From: Ilyonectria destructans
Taxonomy: Eukaryota; Ascomycota; Sordariomycetes; Hypocreales; Nectriaceae
NCBI GenBank assembly: GCA_020740775.1
Contig: JAHEWK010000002.1
Span: 4,278,001-4,342,000, forward strand
Direction of reading: 5' to 3'
DNA length: 64,000 nt
Part shown: piece after piece, positions 36,565 through 45,247 of the stretch
Layout: each line of letters starts with the position of its first letter
Numbering within the stretch: position 1 is the stretch's first letter
Notes under the pieces: model-generated
What the model was told of the DNA's origin: nothing
The model's input: the letters and a program-made list of their open reading frames with translations, nothing else
The model's database searches: none
Program-made: the position numbers and the translations under genes

Positions 36565-38958
36565 TCAATCAGAGCCTGATCCCGTGATTTTGTGCCATGC
36601 CTTGTCCACCTTGTCGGTCAGCCAATCCCACCAGTTCTTGTCATCGTCGTCGTCGTCGTCGTCGTCGTCACCGTCACCTTTATCATCACTACCAGATGTC
36701 GGTTTGGCGGCGGGCTTGGTGGGCTCTGCCGGTTTGGTGGGCTCTGCCGGTTTGGTGGGCTCTGCCACCTTGGTAGGCTTTGCCGGCTCCGTTGGCTTCT
36801 CGGGTGCCGTCGGGCGAGCTGGTTGTGAGGGCGCAACAGGCAAGGTTGGCCGCGCCGGCTGTGTAGGCTTCTCATGGACCGCTGGTTGCTCCAACTTCGT
36901 TGACTCGTCCGGTTTATCTGAAGTCGCGGGATCTGCCGGTACATCGGGCGACTCCTCGGGGTTGTGGAGTCCGATGGGCTTCAGCGGCAACCGCAAGGTT
37001 CCGTTATTCGGGTGTGGCTCGAGGCCGATTGAGTCGCACAGCATGTTGTACACCTCGATATTTTCTGTGCAATGTTAGTCAACGTATCCTTGGCACCCCC
37101 GCGTTGCTTTGCACTTACGGAAGACATCGATCTGGCTGTTTGCCGGGTGGGGGAACGCAGGGCCCCGAGCAATGAAGATGGCCCGCATCAACGGGTGCTC
37201 ATGATCATACCCATGCAGGCCAACAGGATGGTAGATCAGTCCCTTCTCCAGTCCTTCCTTGACATTGAACTCATCCTCAGTGACAATCGCCCATCCCGTC
37301 TCAGGGACAATCCACAGAGGCGCGATACGATTATCCTTGGTGAAGTGATACCGCTCAGGCATGTTGACGTCACGAAGGTAAACCTCGAAGTGGGTGTTTG
37401 ACTTTGAATGCTCTACAAGCTCGTCATACAGACCTTGTAAATCCTCGGGGTTTTTGGGACGGAGACCGTACAGCGGCCAGCCATCAATGTGCTCAATTTT
37501 GTTGGTGTCGATAAGATCCTCGAGCTGGATCAGCCTGGTGATGTCCGTTGTCGCCATGCCATGATCTGAGACGACGATGACATTGACAATATCGGTCAGG
37601 TTGCGCTCATCTAGGCCCATAAAGATCTGGTCCATCATCGTGTCCACCTTGGTAATAGTCTCGTGGATTTCGGTGCTGTTTGGGCCGTATTTGTGTCCAT
37701 CGGAATCAACATGGGGGACATAGGCCGCAATCAACTGAGGGCGTGTATCCTTGAAGTCGGCCGACTTGTCCTCCAGGCCTGGCATGTCCAAGAATTCGAG
37801 GATTCTGGCAACCTTGCCATCGAGCGTGTCCTCTCGGCTGAACTTGTCCATTATGCTCGGCTCCGTGTGCAGGACATGCGCCTCGCTTCCAGGCCACATA
37901 TGAATGGCACTCCGAACTCCCTGCTCCTCAGCAGTCACCCAGAAAGGCACTCCACCCCACCACTTGGGGTCGAGGCTTCGCGCAGGGTCGGTGTAGTAGA
38001 ACTCGGCTCCAAGCTCGGGGTCCCAGAAGGTGTTTCCAACAATGCCGTGACTCTCCGGATACAGTCCAGTCGCGAGCGTGTAGTGGTTCGGAAAGGTCAC
38101 GGACGGGAATGATGGATGCATCCACTTTGGCGAGACGCCCTCTTTGACGAAGGCGTTCAGTCTGGGGGTGAGGCCGCGCTGGAGGAAGTCGGCGCGGAAG
38201 CCGTCTAGGCTGATGATGATGGTGGTGGGCGCAAAGAGCGCAGTGCCATTGCTCACCATCGCCTGCATCTTGGGTTGTACTCTTTTCCGGTTGTTCGACA
38301 GCTTCCAGGCGATCAGGATCAGGATTGCGAAACCGATGGCGATGAGGCTGTGAATGAACACCCACCGACGCCAACTCCGTCTTCGCTGGGCTTTTGCGTC
38401 GGCCATCATGTTGAGGTGTAGCCTATCCATCTCGTCGCTGTCATCCCTCTCGCTGCTTTCTCCGGTCGAGCTGCCTTCCTTCATACCTCCCTCTTCCATC
38501 TCGTACATCAGCTCTCCGTCCTCGCCATGCTGCGCATCGTCCAGCAACCGCTCGCGCTTCTTCTGTCTCCTCGTGCGCCTGGCGACCCTCTTTTCGGATA
38601 CCAGGTCTTCGGTCGAGCTGCTGGGATCTAGACCCCGGGAGGAGCCAGGGCGCCGTCCGAACATTTTCAGCGGGTTGGGAACGGCCAGTCCAGATCCGCG
38701 ACGCTCTCGTTCCTGCCTCTTGCGGGTGTCGGTGACCAGCTTGTCCGTCTCCTCCTCTTCCATCAATACAATGCGATCGTGGGCGCGGAGCTCGCGGCTA
38801 TTTCTTGCGCGAGAGATGAGCTGGTCATCGTCGCTGTCGGTGTCTTGGTCGCTTCGAGAATGGAGGGATGCTGCATCGTCGTCGTATCCAATAGGGGACA
38901 GGAGAGAGGCATTGTCTCTGCCCCCGTTGGGCGCATTCGTGTCAAGATTGAGAGACAT
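36565..38958 (-). CDS. Type II membrane nucleotide pyrophosphatase/phosphodiesterase (NPP)
   Basis: Ecto-type NPP of the alkaline phosphatase superfamily, expected to hydrolyse nucleotide di- or triphosphates in the vacuole or outside the cell. Two exons, 38958-37119 and 37064-36565, give 779 residues; the join reads DVFQNIEVYNMLC. An Asp/Arg-rich cytosolic N-terminus of about 198 residues precedes one membrane span (WVFIHSLIAIGFAILILIAW, ~199-218). The catalytic domain has SLDGFRADFL (metal Asp), the nucleophile Thr288 in SVTFPNHYTL, and the metal ligands HVDSDGHKYG, VSDHGM and HGYDHEHPLM. The C-terminus is unusual for the family: a Pro/Thr/Lys-rich stretch with EPTKPA repeats, ten consecutive Asp residues, and an amphipathic WWDWLTDKVDKAWHKI end. 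The Asp run corresponds to a GTC microsatellite at about 36645-36670. Confidence 0.93.
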
Positions 38959-39454
38959 TTTTGAAAGCCTTCACAAGCCTCTTAGACACATGGAATGGCA
39001 CGCATCAAAAGTCGCGATTGCTTGGAAAGGGGATGCAATGGTAACATTGAACTCGATAAGCTTATACTGACATGGACGAGACCGGGGTAAATATCCACCG
39101 GGCTCCGGTGAAGCCGTCTGACACACGGCCGATGTTTCTAAAACGGCACGACAAGACAGGCGACCTTCACATTGGTGGGGATTCACGCCAGCTCCTCAAT
39201 CCCATTACCTTATTTAATACAACGGAATCCACGCAAATCCCTTTGTTTGAGATAAATAATGTTGTCTTGTTACCAAGCGGAGGTATTTCCTTGTTTAAAG
39301 TTAATGTCACACCACCAGAAAATATCCACATCCGCCCTGCGCTCCGCCAAAAAGTAGGCCGCGCCAAACCCATGTCTGCATTGCATGGCATGCCACCCTG
39401 GTGAGGCCCCTCAGAGTAGGCAAAAGTAGTGGAAAACGGCAAAAAATAAGTCCT
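38959..39454. other. Intergenic region 5' of the NPP gene
   Basis: Promoter side of the phosphodiesterase gene, up to the tRNA-Phe 3' end. No ORF of substance. Apart from the oligo-A block at 39441-39446 (tRNA terminator on the minus strand), I see nothing assignable. Confidence 0.5.
39441..39446 (-). terminator. Pol III oligo-T terminator of tRNA-Phe
   Basis: Six A residues on the plus strand give TTTTTT on the minus strand, 8 nt past the tRNA discriminator base. This is the expected RNA polymerase III stop and argues that the tRNA gene is a normal Pol III unit. Confidence 0.85.
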
Positions 39455-39581
39455 TGCGGTTTATGTGGATCGAACACATGACCTTCAGATCTTCAGTCTG
39501 ACGCTCTCTGCCAGTGAAGGTTAGTGATTTGCTTGAGTGAGGGATTAATGTGTAAACATACCCCAACTGAGCTAAACCCGC
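39455..39581 (-). tRNA. tRNA-Phe(GAA) with a D-loop insertion
   Basis: The gene is 127 bp. Removing 39508-39561 leaves exactly 73 nt, the expected length without CCA. The 5' end is GCGGGTTTAGCTCAGTTGGG and the remaining mature part starts AGAGCG. The anticodon arm TCAGA-CTGAAGA-TCTGA has anticodon GAA and no intron at 37/38. The T arm is ATGTG-TTCGATC-CACAT. Box A (TAGCTCAGTTGG) and box B (GTTCGATCC) are intact, though 54 bp further apart than usual. The acceptor stem pairs well except for one G5/A68 mismatch. A TTTTTT terminator follows. The insertion falls between nucleotides 20 and 21 in the D-loop, which is not a normal tRNA intron site. Confidence 0.92.
39508..39561 (-). other. Spliceosomal-type intron candidate inside tRNA-Phe
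   Basis: 54 nt that begin GTATGT, contain CACTAAC with the putative branch A at 39521, and end GGCAG, 13 nt after the branch A. These are the same signals as in the protein-coding introns of this window. The ends can shift by one nucleotide because a G is repeated at the junction, but every option restores the same canonical D-loop. No bulge-helix-bulge context for tRNA endonuclease is apparent at this position. Confidence 0.75.
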
Positions 39582-39936
39582 GTGTTGATTGGGAAATATG
39601 CTCACAAATTATGCTAAGTATGCAATTCATTCTGTCCGGCTGCTGGCTGGGGGTTCTCAATGGGAACTCTGAAGTGCACAAATCAACACATTGCCGCCGT
39701 GTTACAATAAACGCTCCTCTATCTTGTCATGGCAATTATCTCATGAGCCGGCTAGTTCTATTTTCGTAACCAAGGGAATATCGTCGGGCTTGCTGAGAAA
39801 CTTGGCGGGCATGACGTCGTCGAGTAATGCATTCGATCTTATATCCATCATGTTGCTCATTCAACTACTCGGGCAGATGCAAATTGGCGTTCGTATCAGT
39901 AAATACCCCCAATGAAAGCCATCGTTTACAGCTCTT
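39582..39936. other. Intergenic region
   Basis: Lies between the tRNA 5' end and the stop codon of the zinc-cluster regulator. No ORF or motif that I can support. Confidence 0.5.
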
Positions 39937-41249
39937 TCAAAGACTGCCCCCTCGACTTGCAAACCACCCTTCCGCCTCATCAATCCCCATCAATGATGTG
40001 ATAAATATCTTTCCATACGAATCTATATCACCCGCCATCGCCTCCTGCAGCAACTCAGTAAAGCTAGCATTCGTTACCACAAAATGCTTTTTCTTCGTCC
40101 ACGCCTCCGCAAATTCCATCGGCGTCCGCGCCCGCCACAAGTAAGACGACACCGTCCATGAGTGGCAGAGCCCCAACTTTCCATCGCACTGCAGCCCCTT
40201 TTGGAGCGTCATGATTCGATACGCTTGCAAGAAGTAGAAGGTTAGGAGGAGTGTGCGGCGTATCGACTCTTGTAGGACCCACTCGATCCAAAACGTCTTG
40301 GTGGGTGCGACGGGAAATAGTGGCAGCTCTTTTGCGGCTGGGTCGAGGTCGAACTGGGCGTGTGCAAACAGGGCAATAGCAGAGGTCTCAATAGCTACGA
40401 GATCGCGCTCGGCAGAGACCCGAGCACCAATGTCGCCGTCGAAGAGACGGATTATCTGGTAGAGTAGCAGGGCTTGGGTGTGTGCAAGACACTCCTTGGG
40501 AGCGTTAGGGGCAGGGAAACAGAGGAGGTCGCTGACCCGGGATTCGATGGAGCGAAAGATGATGGGTGCATTCACGCGGTTCTTTGCTAGGTACAATGCA
40601 CAACAGGCGTGGGCATCTAAATCCAGTGTCAGTTGACGTTGTCTAGACGGGGAACGAGGTGCTTGCCTTGCATGGACCGAGGCATCTCATCCTTGTATAC
40701 CATCGGATGACACCAAGGTGTCTGATTTTCTAGAACCATACTCTTTGGTGCCTTGCGGATCTCATCTATGGACCACTGCAACCGGTTTGCGATTATTTCC
40801 GGAACCGCATCAAACACCCTTGTTGATGGAGGAACTAGCGTTGATGGTTGTTGTTGTAAAATATCCAAGGTATCTAATAGATCCAAGGTGTCGTCATAAA
40901 TCGGAAGTTCAAAAGGTGCTAAGTTGCTAACGCTTGGATCGATGTTTGCCGCATCGATAGTTGCCGCAACCGAATTGAAGTCCTCGTTGCTTCCCTCAAG
41001 CTGCCCCACTGTCGATGGCGATAGACACACCGCATCCCCGATCAACAGACCCGACATCGGGTCTAGTTGGGACCTTACGGGATTCTGGTTTTGGATGCCC
41101 CGGCTTGGATACTGACAACGCACGCGTCGCTGAGAGCATCGCATACACGCTGGGAGGGCCATGTCGCAGCGCCGCTTAGCCTTGATGCATGCGGCGCAGG
41201 ACTTCCGCCGCGGCGGAGGATTTCGTCGTTCCCGCGCACTGAGTGACAT
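39937..41249 (-). CDS. Zn2Cys6 transcription factor
   Basis: Fungal binuclear zinc-cluster regulator, nuclear. Two exons, 41249-40667 and 40616-39937, give 420 residues. The cluster is at residues 18-45 (C18, C21, C28, C35, C38, C45: CX2CX6CX6CX2CX6C), in the context KSCAACIKAKRRCDMALPAC. A basic PPPRRK stretch precedes it. The C-terminal half resembles the short regulatory domain of fungal cluster regulators (aflatoxin regulator-like), with helical segments but no named domain I can fix. The 50-bp intron appears to use a GC-AG pair (donor GCAAGC); no GT donor fits the frame, and the join reads RSMQDAHACC. The gene faces the NmrA-like gene across 508 bp that carries CGG/CCG palindromes, which suggests auto- or local regulation. 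Confidence 0.9.
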
Positions 41250-41757
41250 GCTGGATGGAGTACACGAGTTCTCAATGACCCTCGAATGGTAGAATGGATC
41301 TGTATTCGTAAGAGAAGTAATGCGAGGGCGGAGATCCGATGAAGTGGGCGGTAAAAGAGGATGTGTGAAGTTCAGTCACGACGTCCAGAATGGAGCTGGA
41401 CGGTAATTGTGGGGCCTGGGCGGAGTTCCGCCCGGTGCGGCGGACTGCCGCATACCCGGAGGATGAGACCCCGGCATGCGGAGATGCGGAGGTGTGTCCG
41501 CAGATTTCCACTCTCTGTTCACCGGGGAGGCAGTAACAATATGATACCATGAAACCTAATGACACTTTACCATCAATTTACCTATATAACTATGATGGCC
41601 AGCCCTCAAAAGTTATCAAAAACCTCTACAACCAAATCACACCCTACACACCTTCATCTACACCTACAACTACACTTACACATAAAATTGCATTTACAAC
41701 TGCATCCAACTACACAAAAACCACTTAATTGTTAAATTCACCACGGCAACTCTCAAC
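41250..41757. promoter_or_regulatory. Divergent promoter with CGG/CCG palindromes
   Basis: The 508-bp gap has two CGG-N4-CCG palindromes 20 bp apart (41421-41430 CGGAGTTCCG and 41441-41450 CGGACTGCCG). A third inverted pair, TGCGGA-N6-TCCGCA, is at 41485-41502, with another TGCGGA at 41477. These resemble targets of Zn2Cys6 dimers, and such a regulator starts at 41249. A TATATAA lies at 41583-41589, followed by a CA-rich leader up to the NmrA-like ATG. Confidence 0.65.
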
Positions 41758-42684
41758 ATGTCTGCCTCTAAAGTCTTCGTTTGCGGTGCCACTGGCACCC
41801 AAGGCGGCTCCCTCGCCCGGTGTCTTCGCGCAAAGGACATCGAGGTCCACGCACTGGCCCGAGACCCAACTTCCGACAAAGCCAAGGCGATAGAGGCTCT
41901 CGGTGTCAAGCTATGGCACGGGGACTACGACAACAAAGAAGCCATTGCCTCCGCTATCGCTGGCTGTGATGCTATCTTCATCAACCTGATGCCCAACCTT
42001 ACAGATCTGTCCACCGAGATAGTTTGGGCCAAGAACCTTCTCGCAGCCGGCAAAGCTGGTGGTGTCAAGCATGTCATCTACTCGAGCAGCTTTAACCCCG
42101 GCAACATCGAAAAGTTAAAGTTCCTGGACCAGGAAAGCATCGTAGCCACAGTCCTGCGCTCCAAGCAGAACATTGAGCAGGAGGTCCGAGACGCAGGCTA
42201 CGACCACTGGACGATTCTCCGCCCCGGAAACTTCATGGCCAACTTCCTGCAGCCGTTGGTACGAATGTACCCTGGGCTTGTCGATCAGGGTGTGTGGACC
42301 ACAGCCATGACACGAGAGACCGTGCTACCCATGGTCGACACGAAGACAATCGGGCTCTTCGCCAGCGCGGCAGTTTTGGAGCCCAAGCGGTTCAGTAACA
42401 AGGAAATTACCTATGCGGATGAGCTTGTGGGCATAGATGCGCTTCTAGAGGAGCTTTCGAAGGCAACGGGGCGGGACCTGAAAGCCGTGTATCTGACCGA
42501 TGCGGAGATTGAGGAGCAAAAGGCAACTAACATTTTCATCGGAGGACAGCTTGTCATGCGGGACATGTCCAAGTTGGTGAACATGGACGAGGTCAAGGAG
42601 TGGGGGATTCCGTTGGGCACATTCAGGGAATTTCTGATCAGGGAAAAGGAGGCATTGGATGCGACTTACAACAGCTCTGCTTGA
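41758..42684 (+). CDS. NmrA-like NAD(P)-binding protein
   Basis: Atypical short-chain dehydrogenase of the NmrA/HSCARG group; members act as redox-sensing regulators or as isoflavone-reductase-like enzymes. Single exon, 308 residues. The dinucleotide-binding motif is near the N-terminus (VFVCGATGTQGGSLAR, GxxGxxG type), followed by a conserved basic ALARDP segment. VKLWHGDYDNKEAI and KHVIYSSSFNPGN are further family-type blocks; the YxxxK catalytic motif of classical SDRs is not evident. WTILRPGNFMANFL is typical of NmrA proteins. It is divergent from the zinc-cluster gene and convergent with an FAD oxidoreductase 160 bp away, consistent with a small metabolic unit. Regulator versus enzyme cannot be decided from sequence. 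Confidence 0.92.
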   Translation: MSASKVFVCGATGTQGGSLARCLRAKDIEVHALARDPTSDKAKAIEALGVKLWHGDYDNKEAIASAIAGCDAIFINLMPNLTDLSTEIVWAKNLLAAGKAGGVKHVIYSSSFNPGNIEKLKFLDQESIVATVLRSKQNIEQEVRDAGYDHWTILRPGNFMANFLQPLVRMYPGLVDQGVWTTAMTRETVLPMVDTKTIGLFASAAVLEPKRFSNKEITYADELVGIDALLEELSKATGRDLKAVYLTDAEIEEQKATNIFIGGQLVMRDMSKLVNMDEVKEWGIPLGTFREFLIREKEALDATYNSSA

Positions 42685-42844
42685 GGGGCTTGTTTTAGGA
42701 GGGGAGGGGTTCTGACAAATAGGTATCGTTCCATGTATCCTACTTCTGACAATTACTTGACTTCGGACAATTACTTGATGATCAAATATATTGACTGAAC
42801 TCTGCTCTGCGTATACTTTGCTGTTGTCCAACCAAAGCCTGTAA

Positions 42845-44354
42845 TCATTGACCTTCAGCTTGAGCTCCAAGTTTCCACATCTTGTCGAATACATTCTTGG
42901 GATCATACTTCTCCTTTAACTCCCGTAGTCGCTTGGCATTGGACCCAAAGGCCGTCGTAGCCGTAAGCGTATCGCCGTCGTAGTTCACATACCGGCCCAC
43001 GCCGTCCTTCAAGTCCGTGTCGTTGTACCCAAATGTGCGGATATCTTTCTGAAACGCACGATTGTTGTCGCGGATTGTCTGGTCGAGGGAGTCATGTTCC
43101 CATGTCCACAAGGTTCCAATGTTGAAGTAGTTGCCTCGGTTGTTGAATGCCGTGGCATCGGCCGGGACCAGCCCGCTCACGCGTTTGGAGAAGCACTCGA
43201 ACATGCACGCACTGCCCTTGGCTTCCGGGTTGGCTTGGATGAAACTGACAAATCGGTCTCGGCAAGCCTCTGCTGTGGAGAGCTTAAGCGGAATGGTGAA
43301 GTTGCATCCGCCAAATAGATATTTTTTGCCCGAACAAAAGATCCCGTCGGCCCTTTTGTTGATTTCGGGATACGGCATGGGCCCGACATGCTTCATCAGG
43401 GCTTCCAATTTCAGTAACGGAGCAAAGTACTCTGGCCCTGCCGTCTCCCCATCGCTACCGGTATGCATGACGTTCAGAATCAACACCGGAGGACGCGGCG
43501 CTTCAGGGTCTGCCCCTGGGAACAGCGGTGCATGGGTGAAGGATGCTCCAAAGGATTGATAGCCATCATTAGTCTCGTCCCAGTGATTGATGAAGTCAAC
43601 AACAGCAGGGAGGTTGTCCAGAGGGAGGACGAACATGCCGCCCCAGATGTCGCCCTGTGGGTAAGCTTTGCTGGTAAACTTGGTGACAACGCCGAAACTA
43701 CTGCCAGCGCCACGCAGACCCCAGAACAGGTCCGGATTCTCCGTCTCCGACGCCGTGACAATGCTTCCATCAGCTAGGACTACCTCGCAAGAGATCAAAA
43801 TATCCAGCGCCAAACCACGACGACCCGTCAGGGCCCCATACCCGCCGTGCAGGATGAGTCCACCAACGCCCGTGTGCGATACAGTACCGCCCACAGTCGC
43901 GAGACCATGCTTCCACAGCGCCGCGTCAACCTCTCTCCAGAGACAGCCTCCTCCGAACGACACGGTCTGCGCGGTAGGGTCCACAGCGATATCCCGCATC
44001 AGAGACAGGTCAAGGACCATGCCTTCGGGAGAGGGCGCGCTCGACACTGGCGCGGTGCTATGCCCGCCGCACTTCACATTGAAGGCGATGTCATTGGCGG
44101 TTGCAAACTTGACAACAGCGCTGGCTTCTTCAGCGGTTGCGGGCTGGGCTACAGCTGCCTAGACTTGAGGTCAATCGCCAATTTCTGAAGCTCGACATGG
44201 GAATGTGTCGGTGCTTATCAGAACAACTCACGGCTGGCCTCACGCAAGTGAGACTCCATCGCTCCAGACTCTCCTCGTAACCATCATCATGAGGAAGGAG
44301 AAGGCGTCCCTTGATTAATGCCTTTCTTAGAGTCGTATACTTGTCTACGATCAT
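42845..44354 (-). CDS. FAD-linked oxidoreductase, BBE/VAO type
   Basis: Berberine-bridge-like oxidase that uses FAD to oxidise small molecules, common in fungal secondary metabolism. Two exons, 44354-44232 and 44158-42845, give 478 residues. The join reads TCVRPAAAVAQPATAEEASA and is in phase. The FAD domain contains KCGGHSTAP, whose His is the usual covalent FAD attachment. The second attachment, a Cys in the GGxCPTVG-type loop of bicovalent enzymes, is absent; the corresponding stretch reads GGTVSHTGVGGLILHGGYG. The C-terminus has a BBE-type segment (YVNYDGD and RLRELKEKYDPKNVF). No signal peptide is visible, so a cytosolic enzyme is more likely than a secreted one. It is convergent with the NmrA-like gene. 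Confidence 0.92.
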
Positions 44355-45247
44355 AGTCGTTTAGGTGTGTGGTTAGTATGTATGTGCTAGTAGAGTTCTA
44401 GGCCTGATGGGCTTTGTGCTGCTGAGCGCTCACTGTTCCAAACCCTGGGGCTTCACCGTCTTTTAACCTACTTCATAGCGGTGGCTTCTCCCCCATAGCT
44501 GCCACATCAGAGAGACACGCGCCCCAAATCCCCAGCTCCAATGGTGACAAATTAGCGTCCATCTCACCTCAGACTTCCCACTACCGCAAGCCACGCTGAC
44601 GGGTTTTTGCAGCCCAAGCCAAAGGAGGCCACAACGCTCATGCAGGATTGGTGGTTGAAACCGCCCCGACTAAAAAGAGAATCAGATTCCTGATTCAGTT
44701 AACTTAGTCTGAGGTGGAGGGCCTGAATCTGACGGTCTAACTCGCCTCGTCACTCAGCTGGGCTTTGTGATGAACAATTGACGTCATGGCTGGACTTCCA
44801 GACAAAGGACTAGTACATTCGTGATAAATGTATAACGCAAGGGTTCAATACCTTGTTCTAGAGCATAGTTTCGGAACATTCCATCGGGCCAAGTGCGGGG
44901 GAATGGCAGAAGCTAAGCCCTCGGCCAAACAATAGGCGCCCAATACGCCCTACGACCACTTCAAGAACAATCACAACAAGTCCAGTGAGGGGTTACATGC
45001 ACACAAGCCCATCGGATTACATGTATGTGAATCATTTTCTAGTCCTTTCAAATGGCTGTCAAGCTCTAGCCAGTGTTCATCCCCTGATAAGATGCTCGTG
45101 TAGAGGTCCAATAATGGTTGTTATAATCGATTTGCGCCGCCTCCGTCAAACGCCACCTAGAAATGCAGCAGTCCAACGCCATGTTGTCCCAAGGAATATT
45201 TAATACCCATAAACCTTCATAAGATCCCATACATATTGGGTAATTGA
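44355..45247. other. Intergenic region
   Basis: Contains the 5' flank of the FAD oxidoreductase and the 3' flank of the GH76 gene. A CAAGG/CCTTG stem with an 8-nt loop near 44838-44855 resembles a T arm, but no tRNA surrounds it. No credible gene. Confidence 0.5.

Noticed and set aside
44836..44856. Possible tRNA T arm
   Set aside because: The loop is 8 nt and there is no acceptor, D or anticodon arm nearby.
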